From Mycolicibacter terrae (GTDB lineage Bacteria > Actinomycetota > Actinomycetes > Mycobacteriales > Mycobacteriaceae), in the NCBI RefSeq assembly GCF_010727125.1, contig NZ_AP022564.1, forward strand, positions 3,782,001-3,846,000: a DNA stretch of 64,000 nucleotides, read 5' to 3'. Each line of letters starts with the position of its first letter. The first letter of the stretch is position 1. Positions 25,491-34,867 of this stretch are shown here, piece after piece. Below the pieces are notes generated by a model. It worked only from the letters and a program-made list of their open reading frames with translations. It was not told where the DNA came from and searched no databases. Made by a program: the position numbers and the translations under genes.

Positions 25491-27182
25491 GTGCGGGCTG
25501 ACGCAGCGCCCAGCACCCGGGCTTTGCGGGGCTGGCAACGGCGGGCGCTGGTGCGGTATCTGACCGCCAAACCGCGTGATTTCCTGATGGTGGCCACCCC
25601 CGGCGCCGGCAAGACGACGTTCGCGCTGCGCATCGTGGCCGAGCTGCTGGCCGACCGGACCGTCGAGCGCATCACGATCGTGGTGCCCACCGAACACCTG
25701 AAGGTGCAGTGGGCGACGGCGGCCGCCGAACACGGCGTCGCGCTGGATCCGCGGTTTTCCAACTCCGATGCCCGGACCAGTTCGGAGTACCACGGCGTCG
25801 TCGTCACCTACGCGCAGGTCGCCAGCCACCCGACCCGGCACCGGGTGCGCACCGAGGCCGCGAAAACCCTGGTGATCTTCGACGAGATCCACCACGGCGG
25901 CGACGCCAAGAGCTGGGGTGACGGCATCCGGGAGGCGTTCTCCGATGCCACCCGCCGGCTGGCGCTGACCGGCACCCCGTTCCGCAGCGACGACAGTCCC
26001 ATCCCGTTCGTCAACTACGAGCCCGACGGCAGCGGTGCGCTGCGCTCGGTGGCCGACGAGAGCTACGGCTACACCGACGCGCTGGCCGACGGTGTGGTGC
26101 GCCCGGTGGTGTTCATGGCCTACTCGGGTGAGGCCCGCTGGCGCGACAGTGCCGGCGAGGAGTACTCGGCCCGGCTCGGCGAGCCGTTGACCGCCGAGCA
26201 CACCGCCCGCGCCTGGCGCACCGCGCTGGATCCGACCGGGGAATGGATGCCGGCGGTCATCACCGCCGCGGACACCCGGCTGCGCCAGCTGCGGGACGGC
26301 GGCATGGCCGACGCCGGCGGCATGGTGATCGCCTCGGATCAGAAGACGGCCCGGGCCTACGCCAAGCTGCTGACCACGCTCACCGGCGAGGCCCCCACCG
26401 TGGTGCTCTCCGACGACGCGGGCGCCTCGGACAAGATCGCGCAGTTCTCCGCGGCCACCAGTCGCTGGCTGGTGGCGGTGCGGATGGTCTCCGAAGGGGT
26501 CGACGTGCCGCGGCTGGCGGTCGGCGTCTACGCGACCAGCGCGTCCACCCCGCTGTTCTTCGCGCAGGCGATCGGCCGGTTCGTCCGGTCACGTCGACCC
26601 GGAGAGACCGCCAGCATCTTTCTGCCGTCGGTGCCGTCGCTGCTGCAGCTGGCCAGTGAGCTCGAGGCGCAGCGCAATCATGTGCTGGGCAAGCCGCACC
26701 GGGAGTCCGAACGCGACGAGTTCGCCGAGGCCGAGCGCCGGCGTGACGAACCCTCCGAGCTGGAGAACACCTTCGAGTCGCTGGGGGCCGACGCCGAGCT
26801 GGATCAGGTGATCTTCGACGGCCAGTCCTATGGCACCGCTGTGACTTCCGGCCCGGCCGGCAGCGAGGAAGAGGCCGACTACCTGGGCATCCCCGGGCTG
26901 CTGGACGCCGACCAGATGCGAGACCTGTTGCGGCGCCGCCAAGAAGAGCAGCTCGACCGGCGCTCGAAGGTCGCCGGGGCGCCGGTTCCGGTGACCACGC
27001 ACGGGCAGCTGCGGGCGCTGCGCCACGAGCTCAACGCGCTGGTGTCGGCGGCGCATCATCGGCTCGGCAAACCGCACGGCTGGATCCACAACGAGTTGCG
27101 CCGGATCTGCGGTGGCCCGCCGGTGGCGGCGGCCACGTCGGATCAGCTGCGGGCGCGGATCGAGGCCATCCGGCAGCTGTAG
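25491..27182 (+). CDS. Superfamily 2 DEAD/DEAH-type helicase
   Basis: 563 residues from GTG 25491, with AGGAG five bases upstream, which fixes the start. Motif I ATPGAGKTTFAL (GAGKT at 38-42), motif II IFDEIHHGG (DEIH at 131-134), motif III LTGTPFRSDD, motif V VRMVSEGVDVPRLA and motif VI QAIGRFVRSRRPGET are all visible. This is the RadD/type III restriction-like branch of SF2. The C-terminal 150 residues are acidic and then Arg-rich and I cannot assign them. A role in DNA repair or recombination is inference. Confidence 0.88.
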   Translation: MRADAAPSTRALRGWQRRALVRYLTAKPRDFLMVATPGAGKTTFALRIVAELLADRTVERITIVVPTEHLKVQWATAAAEHGVALDPRFSNSDARTSSEYHGVVVTYAQVASHPTRHRVRTEAAKTLVIFDEIHHGGDAKSWGDGIREAFSDATRRLALTGTPFRSDDSPIPFVNYEPDGSGALRSVADESYGYTDALADGVVRPVVFMAYSGEARWRDSAGEEYSARLGEPLTAEHTARAWRTALDPTGEWMPAVITAADTRLRQLRDGGMADAGGMVIASDQKTARAYAKLLTTLTGEAPTVVLSDDAGASDKIAQFSAATSRWLVAVRMVSEGVDVPRLAVGVYATSASTPLFFAQAIGRFVRSRRPGETASIFLPSVPSLLQLASELEAQRNHVLGKPHRESERDEFAEAERRRDEPSELENTFESLGADAELDQVIFDGQSYGTAVTSGPAGSEEEADYLGIPGLLDADQMRDLLRRRQEEQLDRRSKVAGAPVPVTTHGQLRALRHELNALVSAAHHRLGKPHGWIHNELRRICGGPPVAAATSDQLRARIEAIRQL

Positions 27183-27194
27183 CGCTTATGCCGC

Positions 27195-27260
27195 TTCGCC
27201 GAGCGTGCACTCACTGCGAAAATCCGCGCGAAATTTCGCAGTGAGTACACGCTCGGCGAA
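27195..27260. repeat. Long palindromic element between convergent genes (27-nt arms)
   Basis: Arms 27195-27221 and 27234-27260 are complementary at 26 of 27 positions, with a 12-nt loop. The core reads GAGCGTGCACTCACTGCGA on one side. It lies between the stops of the helicase (27182) and the PGRS gene (27274), ideal for a bidirectional terminator. I recall near-identical palindromes at other mycobacterial intergenic sites, so it may be a dispersed repeat family. It differs completely from the element at 20157. Confidence 0.8.
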
Positions 27261-27273
27261 CGTCAACCCGGGA

Positions 27274-30258
27274 TCAGGGCTGACCGGCGGGGGCGCCGGG
27301 CTGACCGGCGGTGCCGGCGGTGCCGTCGTTGCCCTGAGCACCGGCGCTGCCGTCGTCTCCGGCGGCGCCGTCGATGACGGTGGTGCCGCCTGGGCTGGCC
27401 GCGGTCCCACCGGCGCCGCCTGCGCCGGCCGCCCCACCGTCCGCGCCGACACCAGCCGTACCTGCGGCCCCGCCGGCACCCGCGGTGCCGGCGCCGTCGG
27501 CTCCGCTGCCCGCGGCCCCGCCGTTGCCGCCGTTACCGCCGTTGCCGCCGTCACCGCCATCACCGCCATCACCGCCGTCACCGGCGTCGCCTCCGGTGGA
27601 CACCACGCCGTTACTGGCCAAGCCGCCGTCACCACCGTTACCGCCGGAGCCACCGACGTCGCCGTCCGCGCCGTTACCGCCGCTGCCGCCCACGCCGCCG
27701 TCACCACCGACACCACTCACCGTGCCGCCGGCCCCGCCGGCGCCACCGGCCCCGCCGCTGCTGCCGCTGGTGCCGCTGGCGCCATCGCCGCCGTTACCGC
27801 CGTCGCCCCCGGCACCACCGGCGGCGTTGCCCGCGCCGGAAGTGTCGCCGTAACCGCCGGTGCCGCCGTTGCCGCCGGCGGCCCCGGTGCCGCCATTCCC
27901 GCCGGCACCACCCGCACCGCCGGTACCGATGCCGCCGTTGACGTCGCCATTCCCGCCGTTGCCGCCGTCGCCACCCACGCCGCCGGCCCCGCCGTCGCCG
28001 CCGGTGCCGCCGACACCACCGGTGCCATCGACCTCCGGATCCTCGGCACCGAACACAGTGCCGCCCAAGCCGCCGGCCCCGCCGGCCGCGCCGAGCCCAC
28101 CCGTGCCGCCGGACCCGCCGTTGCCGCCGGTGGCGTCGCTTTCTGGGCTGAAGTACGTCTCGCCGGTACCGCCGGCACCACCGGCCTGGCCGGGTGAGGT
28201 TCCCGCGCTGCCGTTACCGCCGGTGGTGCCGACACCGCCCGGCGTCCCCTCGTTCACCGGTGCGTCGGCGCCGTTTCCGGCAGCCGGCGGAATGTTCTGG
28301 GCCGGTGGGTTGCCACCGGTGCCGTCCACGCCGTTACCGCCGGCGCCACCCCGGCCACCGTTGCCGACCAGCCCGGCCGCACCGCCGGCACCGCCGCTGC
28401 CGCCGTCCTGGGCGATGGCGCCGGTACCGGTGTCGATCACCTGACCGTTGGCGCCGTTGCCGCCGTTGCCGCCGTTGCCGACCCCGGTGGCCGCAGCACC
28501 GGCCGTGCCGTCGGCGGCTGCGGTGGTGCCGTCACCGCTGAGCCCGCCGGTGCCGGCGCCGCCGGCCGTTCCCGCGTCGCCGGCGTTGCCGCCGTTGCCG
28601 CCGCTGCCGGCCGTGGTTCCGGTTCCGCCCGCCGCGCCGGCGCCGCCATCCCCGCCGTCACCGGCGTTGCCCGCGGCTCCGCCGTTGCCGCCGACGCCGC
28701 CCGCACCCACGGCACCGTTGCTGTACCCGTCGGCCAGTGCCGCACCACCGGCACCGCCGGCACCGCCGTTCGCACCGGCACCGCCGTTACCGCCGCTGCC
28801 ACCGTCGGTGCCGTTACCGCCGTCGGCGCCACTGCCGGCTTCGGCGTCGGCGCCGTCGGTGCCCTGAACGCCGTCGCCGCCCTTACCGCCGTTACCGCCC
28901 GCGCCACCGGCACCACCGACACCGCCATCACCGGCGTTGGCTCCGCCCGAGCCACCACTACCGCCACTACCGCCGAGGCCGCCCTCGGTACCGTTGCCGC
29001 CGTCGAGGTCGGTGGCAGTGCCCGCGGCACCCGCGGCGCCGTTCGCACCGTTGCCGCCGGCCCCGCCGCTGCCACCGTTGCCGTAGGCGCCGCCGTTGCC
29101 ACCGGCGCCGCCGTTGCCGCCGGCCGTGCCGGCCAGCGCACTGCCATCGGTGGCCGCGTCATAGCCGTCGCCGCCGTCACCGCCGTTGCCGCCGCCGCCG
29201 AGGGCGCCGTCGCTGCCGCTGCCGCCGAACAAGCTCGCTCCCAGGCCGCCCTTGCCGCCGTTGCCTGGCGCCGCGCCGTTGCCGCCCGCGCCGCCGTTGA
29301 CGTTCGCCGCGCTACCGGTCGCGCCATTTCCGCCGTTGCCGGCCGCACCACCGGTGCCACCGTTGCCGCCGATGCCCAGGATCGACGAACCGGCGCCACC
29401 GTTGCCGCCGTTGCCGCCGTTGCTGCCGTTGGCACCGGTGCCGTCGCCGTTGTTGGCGAACGACCCGGTCGTCCCGTTCCAGCCCGCGCCGCCGATACCG
29501 CCGTCGCCGCCGTTGCCGATCGCACCCATGCCGAAGAAGTCCTGGGCCTGACCCGAAGACCCGCCATTGCCGCCGTTACCAGCCGCCAAAATCTCAGTCG
29601 CGGCCCCGCCGGCGCCACCGTCGCCGCCGTTGCCCCACATCTCGCCGCCGTGACCACCGTTGCCGCCGTCGGCCCCCAGGCCACCGGCGCCGCCGTCGCC
29701 GCCATTGCCGATCCCGCCGGCATGCCCGCCGTTACCACCGGCCAGCTCGTCCACCGTCGACGACCAGCCATCACCACCGTCGCCGAACCACAGACCGCCG
29801 TTACCACCATCGGGATCGGCCTGCGTGCCATCGACGCCGTTACAGATCATCCCGCAGAAGCCCTCGGTGAACGGAGCGAACAGCTGGTTGATCATCCCGT
29901 TGACGCTCGAACCGAAGTCAGAGTTGATCCAGTCCTGCATCATGTCGTGCAGCGGCATGTAGACGTAGGTGTCCCACATCTGGGCCAGCTCCGCCCCTGA
30001 CGCGTCGGCCGAACCGGACAGATCCCAGTCCGAGCCGGTGAACAGTCCGTCGAAATCGTTGGACAGGTTGCCCCACGCAGTCGGGTCGAACAGATCTGCC
30101 AGCAAGTCATCGAAGTCGGCATTGGCCGCCGGCGCCGACGCCAACGGCGCCATCCCGAACGCCAGGAACGCCCCGACCGAGGCGGCGGCACCTACCGCGC
30201 GGTCTCGCCGACGTGTCCTCGCCCGACTGTTCCCCTGTTCACGCCGACGAATACCCAT
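27274..30258 (-). CDS. Secreted PGRS-repeat protein without a PE domain
   Basis: 994 residues from ATG 30258, preceded by GGGGAG. Residues 1-47 form a long basic signal sequence (RRRDRAVGAAASVGAFLAFG and cleavage at ANA/DF). Residues 48-150 are a unique domain starting DFDDLLADLFDPTAWG and containing a Cys pair in GFCGMICNG (135 and 139). From residue 151 to the end the sequence is GG-x/GGNGG repeat, the PGRS type of PE_PGRS proteins. There is no PE domain with its conserved PE motif and YxxxD/E tail, so export must use the signal peptide rather than the ESX-5 route. The function is unknown; surface exposure is likely. Confidence 0.85.
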   Translation of the reverse strand: MGIRRREQGNSRARTRRRDRAVGAAASVGAFLAFGMAPLASAPAANADFDDLLADLFDPTAWGNLSNDFDGLFTGSDWDLSGSADASGAELAQMWDTYVYMPLHDMMQDWINSDFGSSVNGMINQLFAPFTEGFCGMICNGVDGTQADPDGGNGGLWFGDGGDGWSSTVDELAGGNGGHAGGIGNGGDGGAGGLGADGGNGGHGGEMWGNGGDGGAGGAATEILAAGNGGNGGSSGQAQDFFGMGAIGNGGDGGIGGAGWNGTTGSFANNGDGTGANGSNGGNGGNGGAGSSILGIGGNGGTGGAAGNGGNGATGSAANVNGGAGGNGAAPGNGGKGGLGASLFGGSGSDGALGGGGNGGDGGDGYDAATDGSALAGTAGGNGGAGGNGGAYGNGGSGGAGGNGANGAAGAAGTATDLDGGNGTEGGLGGSGGSGGSGGANAGDGGVGGAGGAGGNGGKGGDGVQGTDGADAEAGSGADGGNGTDGGSGGNGGAGANGGAGGAGGAALADGYSNGAVGAGGVGGNGGAAGNAGDGGDGGAGAAGGTGTTAGSGGNGGNAGDAGTAGGAGTGGLSGDGTTAAADGTAGAAATGVGNGGNGGNGANGQVIDTGTGAIAQDGGSGGAGGAAGLVGNGGRGGAGGNGVDGTGGNPPAQNIPPAAGNGADAPVNEGTPGGVGTTGGNGSAGTSPGQAGGAGGTGETYFSPESDATGGNGGSGGTGGLGAAGGAGGLGGTVFGAEDPEVDGTGGVGGTGGDGGAGGVGGDGGNGGNGDVNGGIGTGGAGGAGGNGGTGAAGGNGGTGGYGDTSGAGNAAGGAGGDGGNGGDGASGTSGSSGGAGGAGGAGGTVSGVGGDGGVGGSGGNGADGDVGGSGGNGGDGGLASNGVVSTGGDAGDGGDGGDGGDGGNGGNGGNGGAAGSGADGAGTAGAGGAAGTAGVGADGGAAGAGGAGGTAASPGGTTVIDGAAGDDGSAGAQGNDGTAGTAGQPGAPAGQP
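27277..29808 (-). repeat. PGRS glycine-rich coding repeats
   Basis: About 2.5 kb of irregular nine-base units (GGC GGx AAC/GCC pattern on the coding strand) that encode GGNGGxGG. Units vary in length and order, so this is a coding low-complexity region rather than an exact tandem repeat. Slippage and recombination between PGRS genes are known to vary such tracts. Confidence 0.85.
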
Positions 30259-30344
30259 GGCTACTCCCCTTTCGAACGAACTCAGCCGTCTCTCAGCCCG
30301 CAGCATAAACGACCTTAGGTTGCACAACCGTCAATTTGTGAAAT

Positions 30345-30604
30345 AAGGCTCAAGTACGTCCGATCTTCGCCTTATCTCGTCGATACCCTTGGCGTGGTTA
30401 TCGCACTGATTTCCCCGCGCAACGACTTCGTTGAGGCTTCGCGGCCCGAACCGGCGGCTCGCTCGCTTTTCCGACGCCCACGAACACGAACTCTTATCAA
30501 AAGGTCCGGCGGGAAATTTACATGGAAAATAGTTTCAGAGAAAACTCTGAGTTTCCACCCGCATCCATCTTCGTTCTCCGGCCCCTACGGGGTCCAGCGG
30601 AACG
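30345..30604. other. Gene-free stretch upstream of the PGRS gene
   Basis: About 260 bases between the divergent end of the PGRS leader and the stop of the YdbT-like gene, with several AT-rich patches unlike the flanks. I see no credible gene. One small inverted repeat, ATAAGGC at 30343-30349 and GCCTTAT at 30369-30375, could be an operator for the PGRS promoter. Nothing else is evident. Confidence 0.5.
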
Positions 30605-30616
30605 GAAACCGCCGAG

Positions 30617-32101
30617 CTATCGCGCCCACACGCTCTCGGCCACCCACGGCGAGGCCTGCGCGGCCACCGACCACGCCCACTCCTGGGGCACGTCGAGCAC
30701 CCGGTAGGCCTTCACGCCGGCGGCCGTCGCCGCGATCAGGGTGGCGACACCGGCGCGGCGCTGAAACCAGCTCTGGTGCACCGTCCAGCCGATGATGCCC
30801 GCGGTGGCGATGCAGTAGCGGCGCTGTTCCCAACTGCCGGTACGGGCCGAGAGCCAATGCTGGTCGACGCGATGCCCCAGGGCACGCGCCCGGTCGGCGG
30901 CCAGCAGCGCCGCGCCCAGCATCAGCGCCGCCCAGGCCGGCCAGTACCACGCCGCAACCCCGTCGGTCACCGCCGCAACGGCCAGCCCCGCTCCCAGCGC
31001 CGCCGGCAGCATCATCGCCCGGGTCCAGCGCCGGCGGGTCGCCACCGGGCCGTGCCGGCGCAGCGGCCCGGTGACCGCATCGGGGTCGGCGACCAGTCCG
31101 GTCAGCACCTGCTCGGCGGTGACACGCGGGCAGGGCGGCAGCAGGGTGGAGGATTCCCCCGCACCGGTGACGCCGGTCATCGCCGCGTCCAGTCGCGCGC
31201 CGCCGAACAGCCGCACCAGCAGCGGCCGACGCAGCGTTCCGCCGCGCAGCCGACGCATGTCGTAGCTGTGCTGCCGTACCCGCAGCAAGCCGTGGCTCAG
31301 CTCCAGCACGTCTCCGGCCGCCCCGGGCCTGCGGGACAGCACCAGGTTCCCGTAGGTCAGTGCCGAGCGCAGCACCGCCAGCATTATCGCCGCCACCAGC
31401 ACCAGTCCGGCCGCCACCGCCGCGGTCTGCTGCGGCCCGAACCGCTCGGCGGCGTCCCGCCAGGCCCGGCTGAGTGGCGAATCCGCCAGGGCATCCCAGG
31501 CTCCGCTCTGATACAGCGCACCCAGCGCGGCGCCGATCGTCACCAGCCCGGACATACTCAGGGCGCTGTAGCGCAGCCAGGACGGCCGCCACCGGGCCAG
31601 CACCATTGCCCGGGCCAGCTCCGGCCCGGCCGCGGAGGCCTGCCCGGTGTGCGCCAGCAGGATCGCGCGCAGCCGCGGCACCTGACTGCTCTCAACCGCA
31701 TCCAGCTCGAACACGGTGTCGCCGGCGGCCTGCTGGCCGGTGCTGACCCGCAGCACCGTCAACCCCAGCAGCCGGTGCAGCAACCGGGTGTCGGTCTCCA
31801 CCGAGCGGATCCTGTTGAGCGGCACCGAGAGAGCCCTTCGGCGCAGCAGGCCTGAGCGCAGCTGCACCCGGCCGGCCTCGGGGTCCGGGTCGATGCGATA
31901 GGTGGTGGTGAACCAGCGCGTCACCCCGACCACGGCGATCACCCACACCACCGCGACCACCCACACCGAATTGTCGGTGGCCGAACCGAATACGACGACC
32001 GCGATCAGCAGCGGCAGCTCGCGCAGTGCCTCGTGCAGCGGGTGCACCAGCAGCATCCGCGGGCTCAGCCGCTGCCAGTCCGCTTCGTCGCCGGCGGTCA
32101 T
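30617..32101 (-). CDS. YdbT-like membrane protein with bacterial PH (bPH2) domains
   Basis: 494 residues from ATG 32101, which overlaps the stop of the upstream gene as ATGA. It contains paired membrane helices near residues 25-60, 160-200 and 375-410, each followed by a beta-rich bPH2 module: VPLNRIRSVETDTRLLHRLL, then GLLRVRQHSYDMRRLRG, then CIATAGIIGWTVHQSWF. This three-module layout is that of YdbT proteins, which act with YdbS. The role is unclear; in Bacillus the pair influences resistance to bacteriocins. Confidence 0.83.
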   Translation of the reverse strand: MTAGDEADWQRLSPRMLLVHPLHEALRELPLLIAVVVFGSATDNSVWVVAVVWVIAVVGVTRWFTTTYRIDPDPEAGRVQLRSGLLRRRALSVPLNRIRSVETDTRLLHRLLGLTVLRVSTGQQAAGDTVFELDAVESSQVPRLRAILLAHTGQASAAGPELARAMVLARWRPSWLRYSALSMSGLVTIGAALGALYQSGAWDALADSPLSRAWRDAAERFGPQQTAAVAAGLVLVAAIMLAVLRSALTYGNLVLSRRPGAAGDVLELSHGLLRVRQHSYDMRRLRGGTLRRPLLVRLFGGARLDAAMTGVTGAGESSTLLPPCPRVTAEQVLTGLVADPDAVTGPLRRHGPVATRRRWTRAMMLPAALGAGLAVAAVTDGVAAWYWPAWAALMLGAALLAADRARALGHRVDQHWLSARTGSWEQRRYCIATAGIIGWTVHQSWFQRRAGVATLIAATAAGVKAYRVLDVPQEWAWSVAAQASPWVAESVWAR

Positions 32102-32619
32102 GTGGCGTCCCCGGCGCCCAGCGAGGCGATGTTTGTCAGGTGCGCCACCACCTGGTCGGCGACCGGGGCGTCCAGCGCCACGATGTGCACCGCCCCCGCC
32201 GACGACGCGGTGGTCACCCGGACGTTGGCCAGTCCGAGCAGTCGATCCAGCGGCCCGCGGTAGGTGTCGACGGTCTGGACCCGTGAGATCGGCGCGATCC
32301 GGCGCTCCTGCACCAGCCAGCCGGTGCGGGTGTAGACCGCGTGGTCGCTGATATCCCACCGGTGCACACGAAAACGCCACACCGGCGCGATCACCACCGA
32401 GACCAGCAGTCCCAGCGCGGTGACCGCCACGGCACCGACGTGCAGCCACTCCAGCCGCGGATCGGCGACCGCCCACCCCAGTTGCAGTATGGCGAACACC
32501 AGCCAGGGCACCGCGCCGCCCAGGGCCCACACCAGCGGCGCTCGCGAGCTGGGTGAGTTGGTGGGGTCGACCATCGTGATCACCGCGGCGTTGCTGGGAC
32601 GATTTGCGTTGGGCGCCAT
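32098..32619 (-). CDS. YdbS-like PH domain membrane protein
   Basis: 173 residues from ATG 32619; the in-frame ATG at 32574 is an alternative and neither has a strong ribosome site. Two helices (WALGGAVPWLVFAILQLGWA and VAVTALGLLVSVVIAPVW) are followed by a bPH2 domain with VQERRIAPISRVQTVDTYRG and the dimer-like LDRLLGLANVRVTTAS. It overlaps the YdbT-like gene by four bases. It is divergent from the SDR gene at 32697. Confidence 0.82.
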   Translation of the reverse strand: MAPNANRPSNAAVITMVDPTNSPSSRAPLVWALGGAVPWLVFAILQLGWAVADPRLEWLHVGAVAVTALGLLVSVVIAPVWRFRVHRWDISDHAVYTRTGWLVQERRIAPISRVQTVDTYRGPLDRLLGLANVRVTTASSAGAVHIVALDAPVADQVVAHLTNIASLGAGDAT

Positions 32620-32696
32620 GCAACAGAGAATGACCTAGCCTCGCGGCGCTGTCATCTCCGAGTGCAGAACCCGCGGACGTCGGTATCGTTTTCCAC

Positions 32697-33620
32697 ATGG
32701 GCAGCCGGGACAAATGGACCGCCGGGGATGCACCCGATCAAACCGGGCGCGTCGCGGTGATCACCGGCTCCAACACCGGAATCGGCTATCACACCGCCCT
32801 GTCGCTCGCCGGGCACGGCGCTGTGGTGGTGCTGGCGGTGCGCGACCTCGACAAGGGCCGCGCGGCAGCCGAACGGATCACCAAGGCCGCGCCGCAGGCC
32901 GCCGTCGAGGTGCAGGAGCTCGACCTGAGCTCGCTGGCATCGGTCCGCGAAGCCGCCGAAGCGCTGGGCGCCGCGCACCCCCGTATCGACCTGCTGATCA
33001 ACAACGCCGGTGTCATGTACACCCCCAAACAGACCACCGTCGACGGTTTCGAGCTGCAGTTCGGCACCAACCATCTGGGGCATTTCGCACTCACCGGCCT
33101 GCTGCTGCCCCGGATGATGCCGGTGAAGGGTTCTCGCGTGGTGACCGTCAGCAGCATGGCCCACCGGATCATGGCGGCGATCCACTTCGACGACCTGCAG
33201 TGGGAGCACGGCTACAACCGGATCGCCGCCTACGGGCAGTCCAAGCTGGCCAACCTGATGTTCACGTTTGAGCTGCAACGGCGGCTGGCCGCCAAACGCA
33301 AATCGACGATCGCCGTCGCCGCGCACCCCGGCACCGCCAACACCGAATTGACCCGCTATCTGCCGCCGTTCCTGCGTCCGGCCGACCGGTTGCTGTTGCC
33401 GCTGGTCGTCCAGAGCGCGGCGATGGGCGCGCTGCCGACGCTGCGCGCCGCCACCGACCCCGAGGTGCACGGCGGGCAGTACTACGGGCCGGGCGGCCTC
33501 GGTGAGCAACGCGGTCATCCCAAGCTGGTCGAGGCCAGTAAGCAGGCGCACGACGTCGAACTCCAGCAGCGCCTGTGGGCGGTCTCGCAGGAGCTGACAG
33601 GAATCACCTTCCCCGTCTAG
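32697..33620 (+). CDS. Short-chain dehydrogenase/reductase, paralogue B (Rv0439c type)
   Basis: 307 residues: TGSNTGIGYH NAD(P) motif, LLINNAGVMYTPKQTT, and catalytic YGQSKLANLMFTFE. It sits directly upstream of moeA, the position of Rv0439c next to moeA2 in M. tuberculosis, so it is the better orthologue of the two SDR copies in this window. The substrate is unknown; relatives act on retinol-like or lipid alcohols. Confidence 0.92.
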   Translation: MGSRDKWTAGDAPDQTGRVAVITGSNTGIGYHTALSLAGHGAVVVLAVRDLDKGRAAAERITKAAPQAAVEVQELDLSSLASVREAAEALGAAHPRIDLLINNAGVMYTPKQTTVDGFELQFGTNHLGHFALTGLLLPRMMPVKGSRVVTVSSMAHRIMAAIHFDDLQWEHGYNRIAAYGQSKLANLMFTFELQRRLAAKRKSTIAVAAHPGTANTELTRYLPPFLRPADRLLLPLVVQSAAMGALPTLRAATDPEVHGGQYYGPGGLGEQRGHPKLVEASKQAHDVELQQRLWAVSQELTGITFPV

Positions 33621-33634
33621 GTCAAGATGTCGGA

Positions 33635-34858
33635 ATGCGATCTGTCGAGGAGCATCAGCGCGCCGTCGCCGGCTTGATCCGGGCCCGCCCGCCGCTCACG
33701 GTCTCGCTGTCCGACGCCGAGGGGCTGGTACTGGCCGCGGACGTGATCGCGCCGATCTCCCTGCCGGTCTTCGACAACTCCGGAATGGACGGCTATGCCG
33801 TGCTCGCCGACGACGTAGCCGCCGCATCACCAGAGAACCCGGTGACGCTGCCGGTGACCGAGGACATCCCGGCCGGTCGCACCGACATCCCCTCGCTGGA
33901 ACCCGGTAGCGCGCACCGCATCATGACCGGCGCGCCCATCCCGTTCGGGGCCGACGGGGTGGTTCCCGTCGAGGCCACCGACGGGGGAACCGACAGCGTG
34001 GCGATCAGTGCCTCCACCGCCCGGGGACGTCACATCCGCCGCGCCGGCGGGGACGTCGCGCAGGGCGCCACCGTGCTGTGGGCCGGGCAGCTCGTCAGCC
34101 CGCCGGCGGCAGGCCTGGCCGCCGCGCTGGGCCTGGCCGAGCTGACGGTGCGGCCCCGGCAACGGGTGCTGGTGATCTCCACCGGCACCGAGCTGGTCAA
34201 GCCGGGCACCCCGTTGGCGCCCGGACAGATCTACGAGTCCAACGGGGTGATGCTGGGCGCCGCGGTGCGCGAGGCAGGGGCCGAGGTGGTGGCGGTGGCG
34301 ACCGTCGCCGACGACACCGCCGAGTTCACCGCGGTGCTGGACCGCTACGGCGTGCGCGACGGCGCGGTGGATCTGATCATCACCAGCGGTGGGGTCAGCG
34401 CGGGCGCCTACGAGGTGGTCAAGGACGTCTTCGGCCGCAACGGCGATCAGGGCGTGGATTTCGTCAAGGTGGCGATGCAGCCGGGCATGCCGCAGGGCAT
34501 CGGCCGGGTGGGCGACGCCGCCATCATCACGCTGCCCGGCAACCCGGTCAGTGCGCAGGTTTCCTTCGAGGTGTTCGTCCGGCCCGCGCTGCGCCGCGCG
34601 ATGGACTCACCGACACCGGACCGGCCGCGCCGCGCCGCCGTTCTCAGCGAGACGCTGACCTCCCCGGCCGGCCGGCGGCAGTTCCGGCGCGGCCTGCTCG
34701 ACCACGACACCGGGACCGTCACCAATTACGGCCCACCGGCCTCGCACCATTTGCGCTACCTGGCGTCGGCCAACTGCCTGCTCGACATCGCCGATGAGGT
34801 GACCGAACTGCCGATGGGCACCACCGTGGAGGTCTGGGACCTGACTGGCAGCTTCTAA
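33635..34858 (+). CDS. moeA: Molybdopterin molybdenumtransferase MoeA
   Basis: 407 residues from ATG 33635. Family motifs: FDNSGMDGYAV, IMTGAPIPFGADGVVPVE, the MPT-binding ITSGGVSAGAYEVVKD and LPGNPVSAQVSFEVFV. MoeA inserts molybdate into adenylylated molybdopterin during molybdenum cofactor synthesis. By context it is moeA2 (Rv0438c). It follows the SDR gene by 14 bases and psd by a short gap, so the genes are probably one unit, as in M. tuberculosis. Confidence 0.95.
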   Translation: MRSVEEHQRAVAGLIRARPPLTVSLSDAEGLVLAADVIAPISLPVFDNSGMDGYAVLADDVAAASPENPVTLPVTEDIPAGRTDIPSLEPGSAHRIMTGAPIPFGADGVVPVEATDGGTDSVAISASTARGRHIRRAGGDVAQGATVLWAGQLVSPPAAGLAAALGLAELTVRPRQRVLVISTGTELVKPGTPLAPGQIYESNGVMLGAAVREAGAEVVAVATVADDTAEFTAVLDRYGVRDGAVDLIITSGGVSAGAYEVVKDVFGRNGDQGVDFVKVAMQPGMPQGIGRVGDAAIITLPGNPVSAQVSFEVFVRPALRRAMDSPTPDRPRRAAVLSETLTSPAGRRQFRRGLLDHDTGTVTNYGPPASHHLRYLASANCLLDIADEVTELPMGTTVEVWDLTGSF

Positions 34859-34867
34859 GATGGCCGG

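Noticed and set aside
28000-29600. Long plus-strand proline-rich reading frames opposite the PGRS gene
   Set aside because: They are the complement of GGC-rich repeats, which gives Pro/Ala/Arg-rich frames automatically; no ribosome sites and no family match.
30343-30375. ATAAGGC/GCCTTAT inverted repeat as a regulator site
   Set aside because: Seven-base arms with a 19-base spacer are too weak to assert; mentioned only in the intergenic entry.
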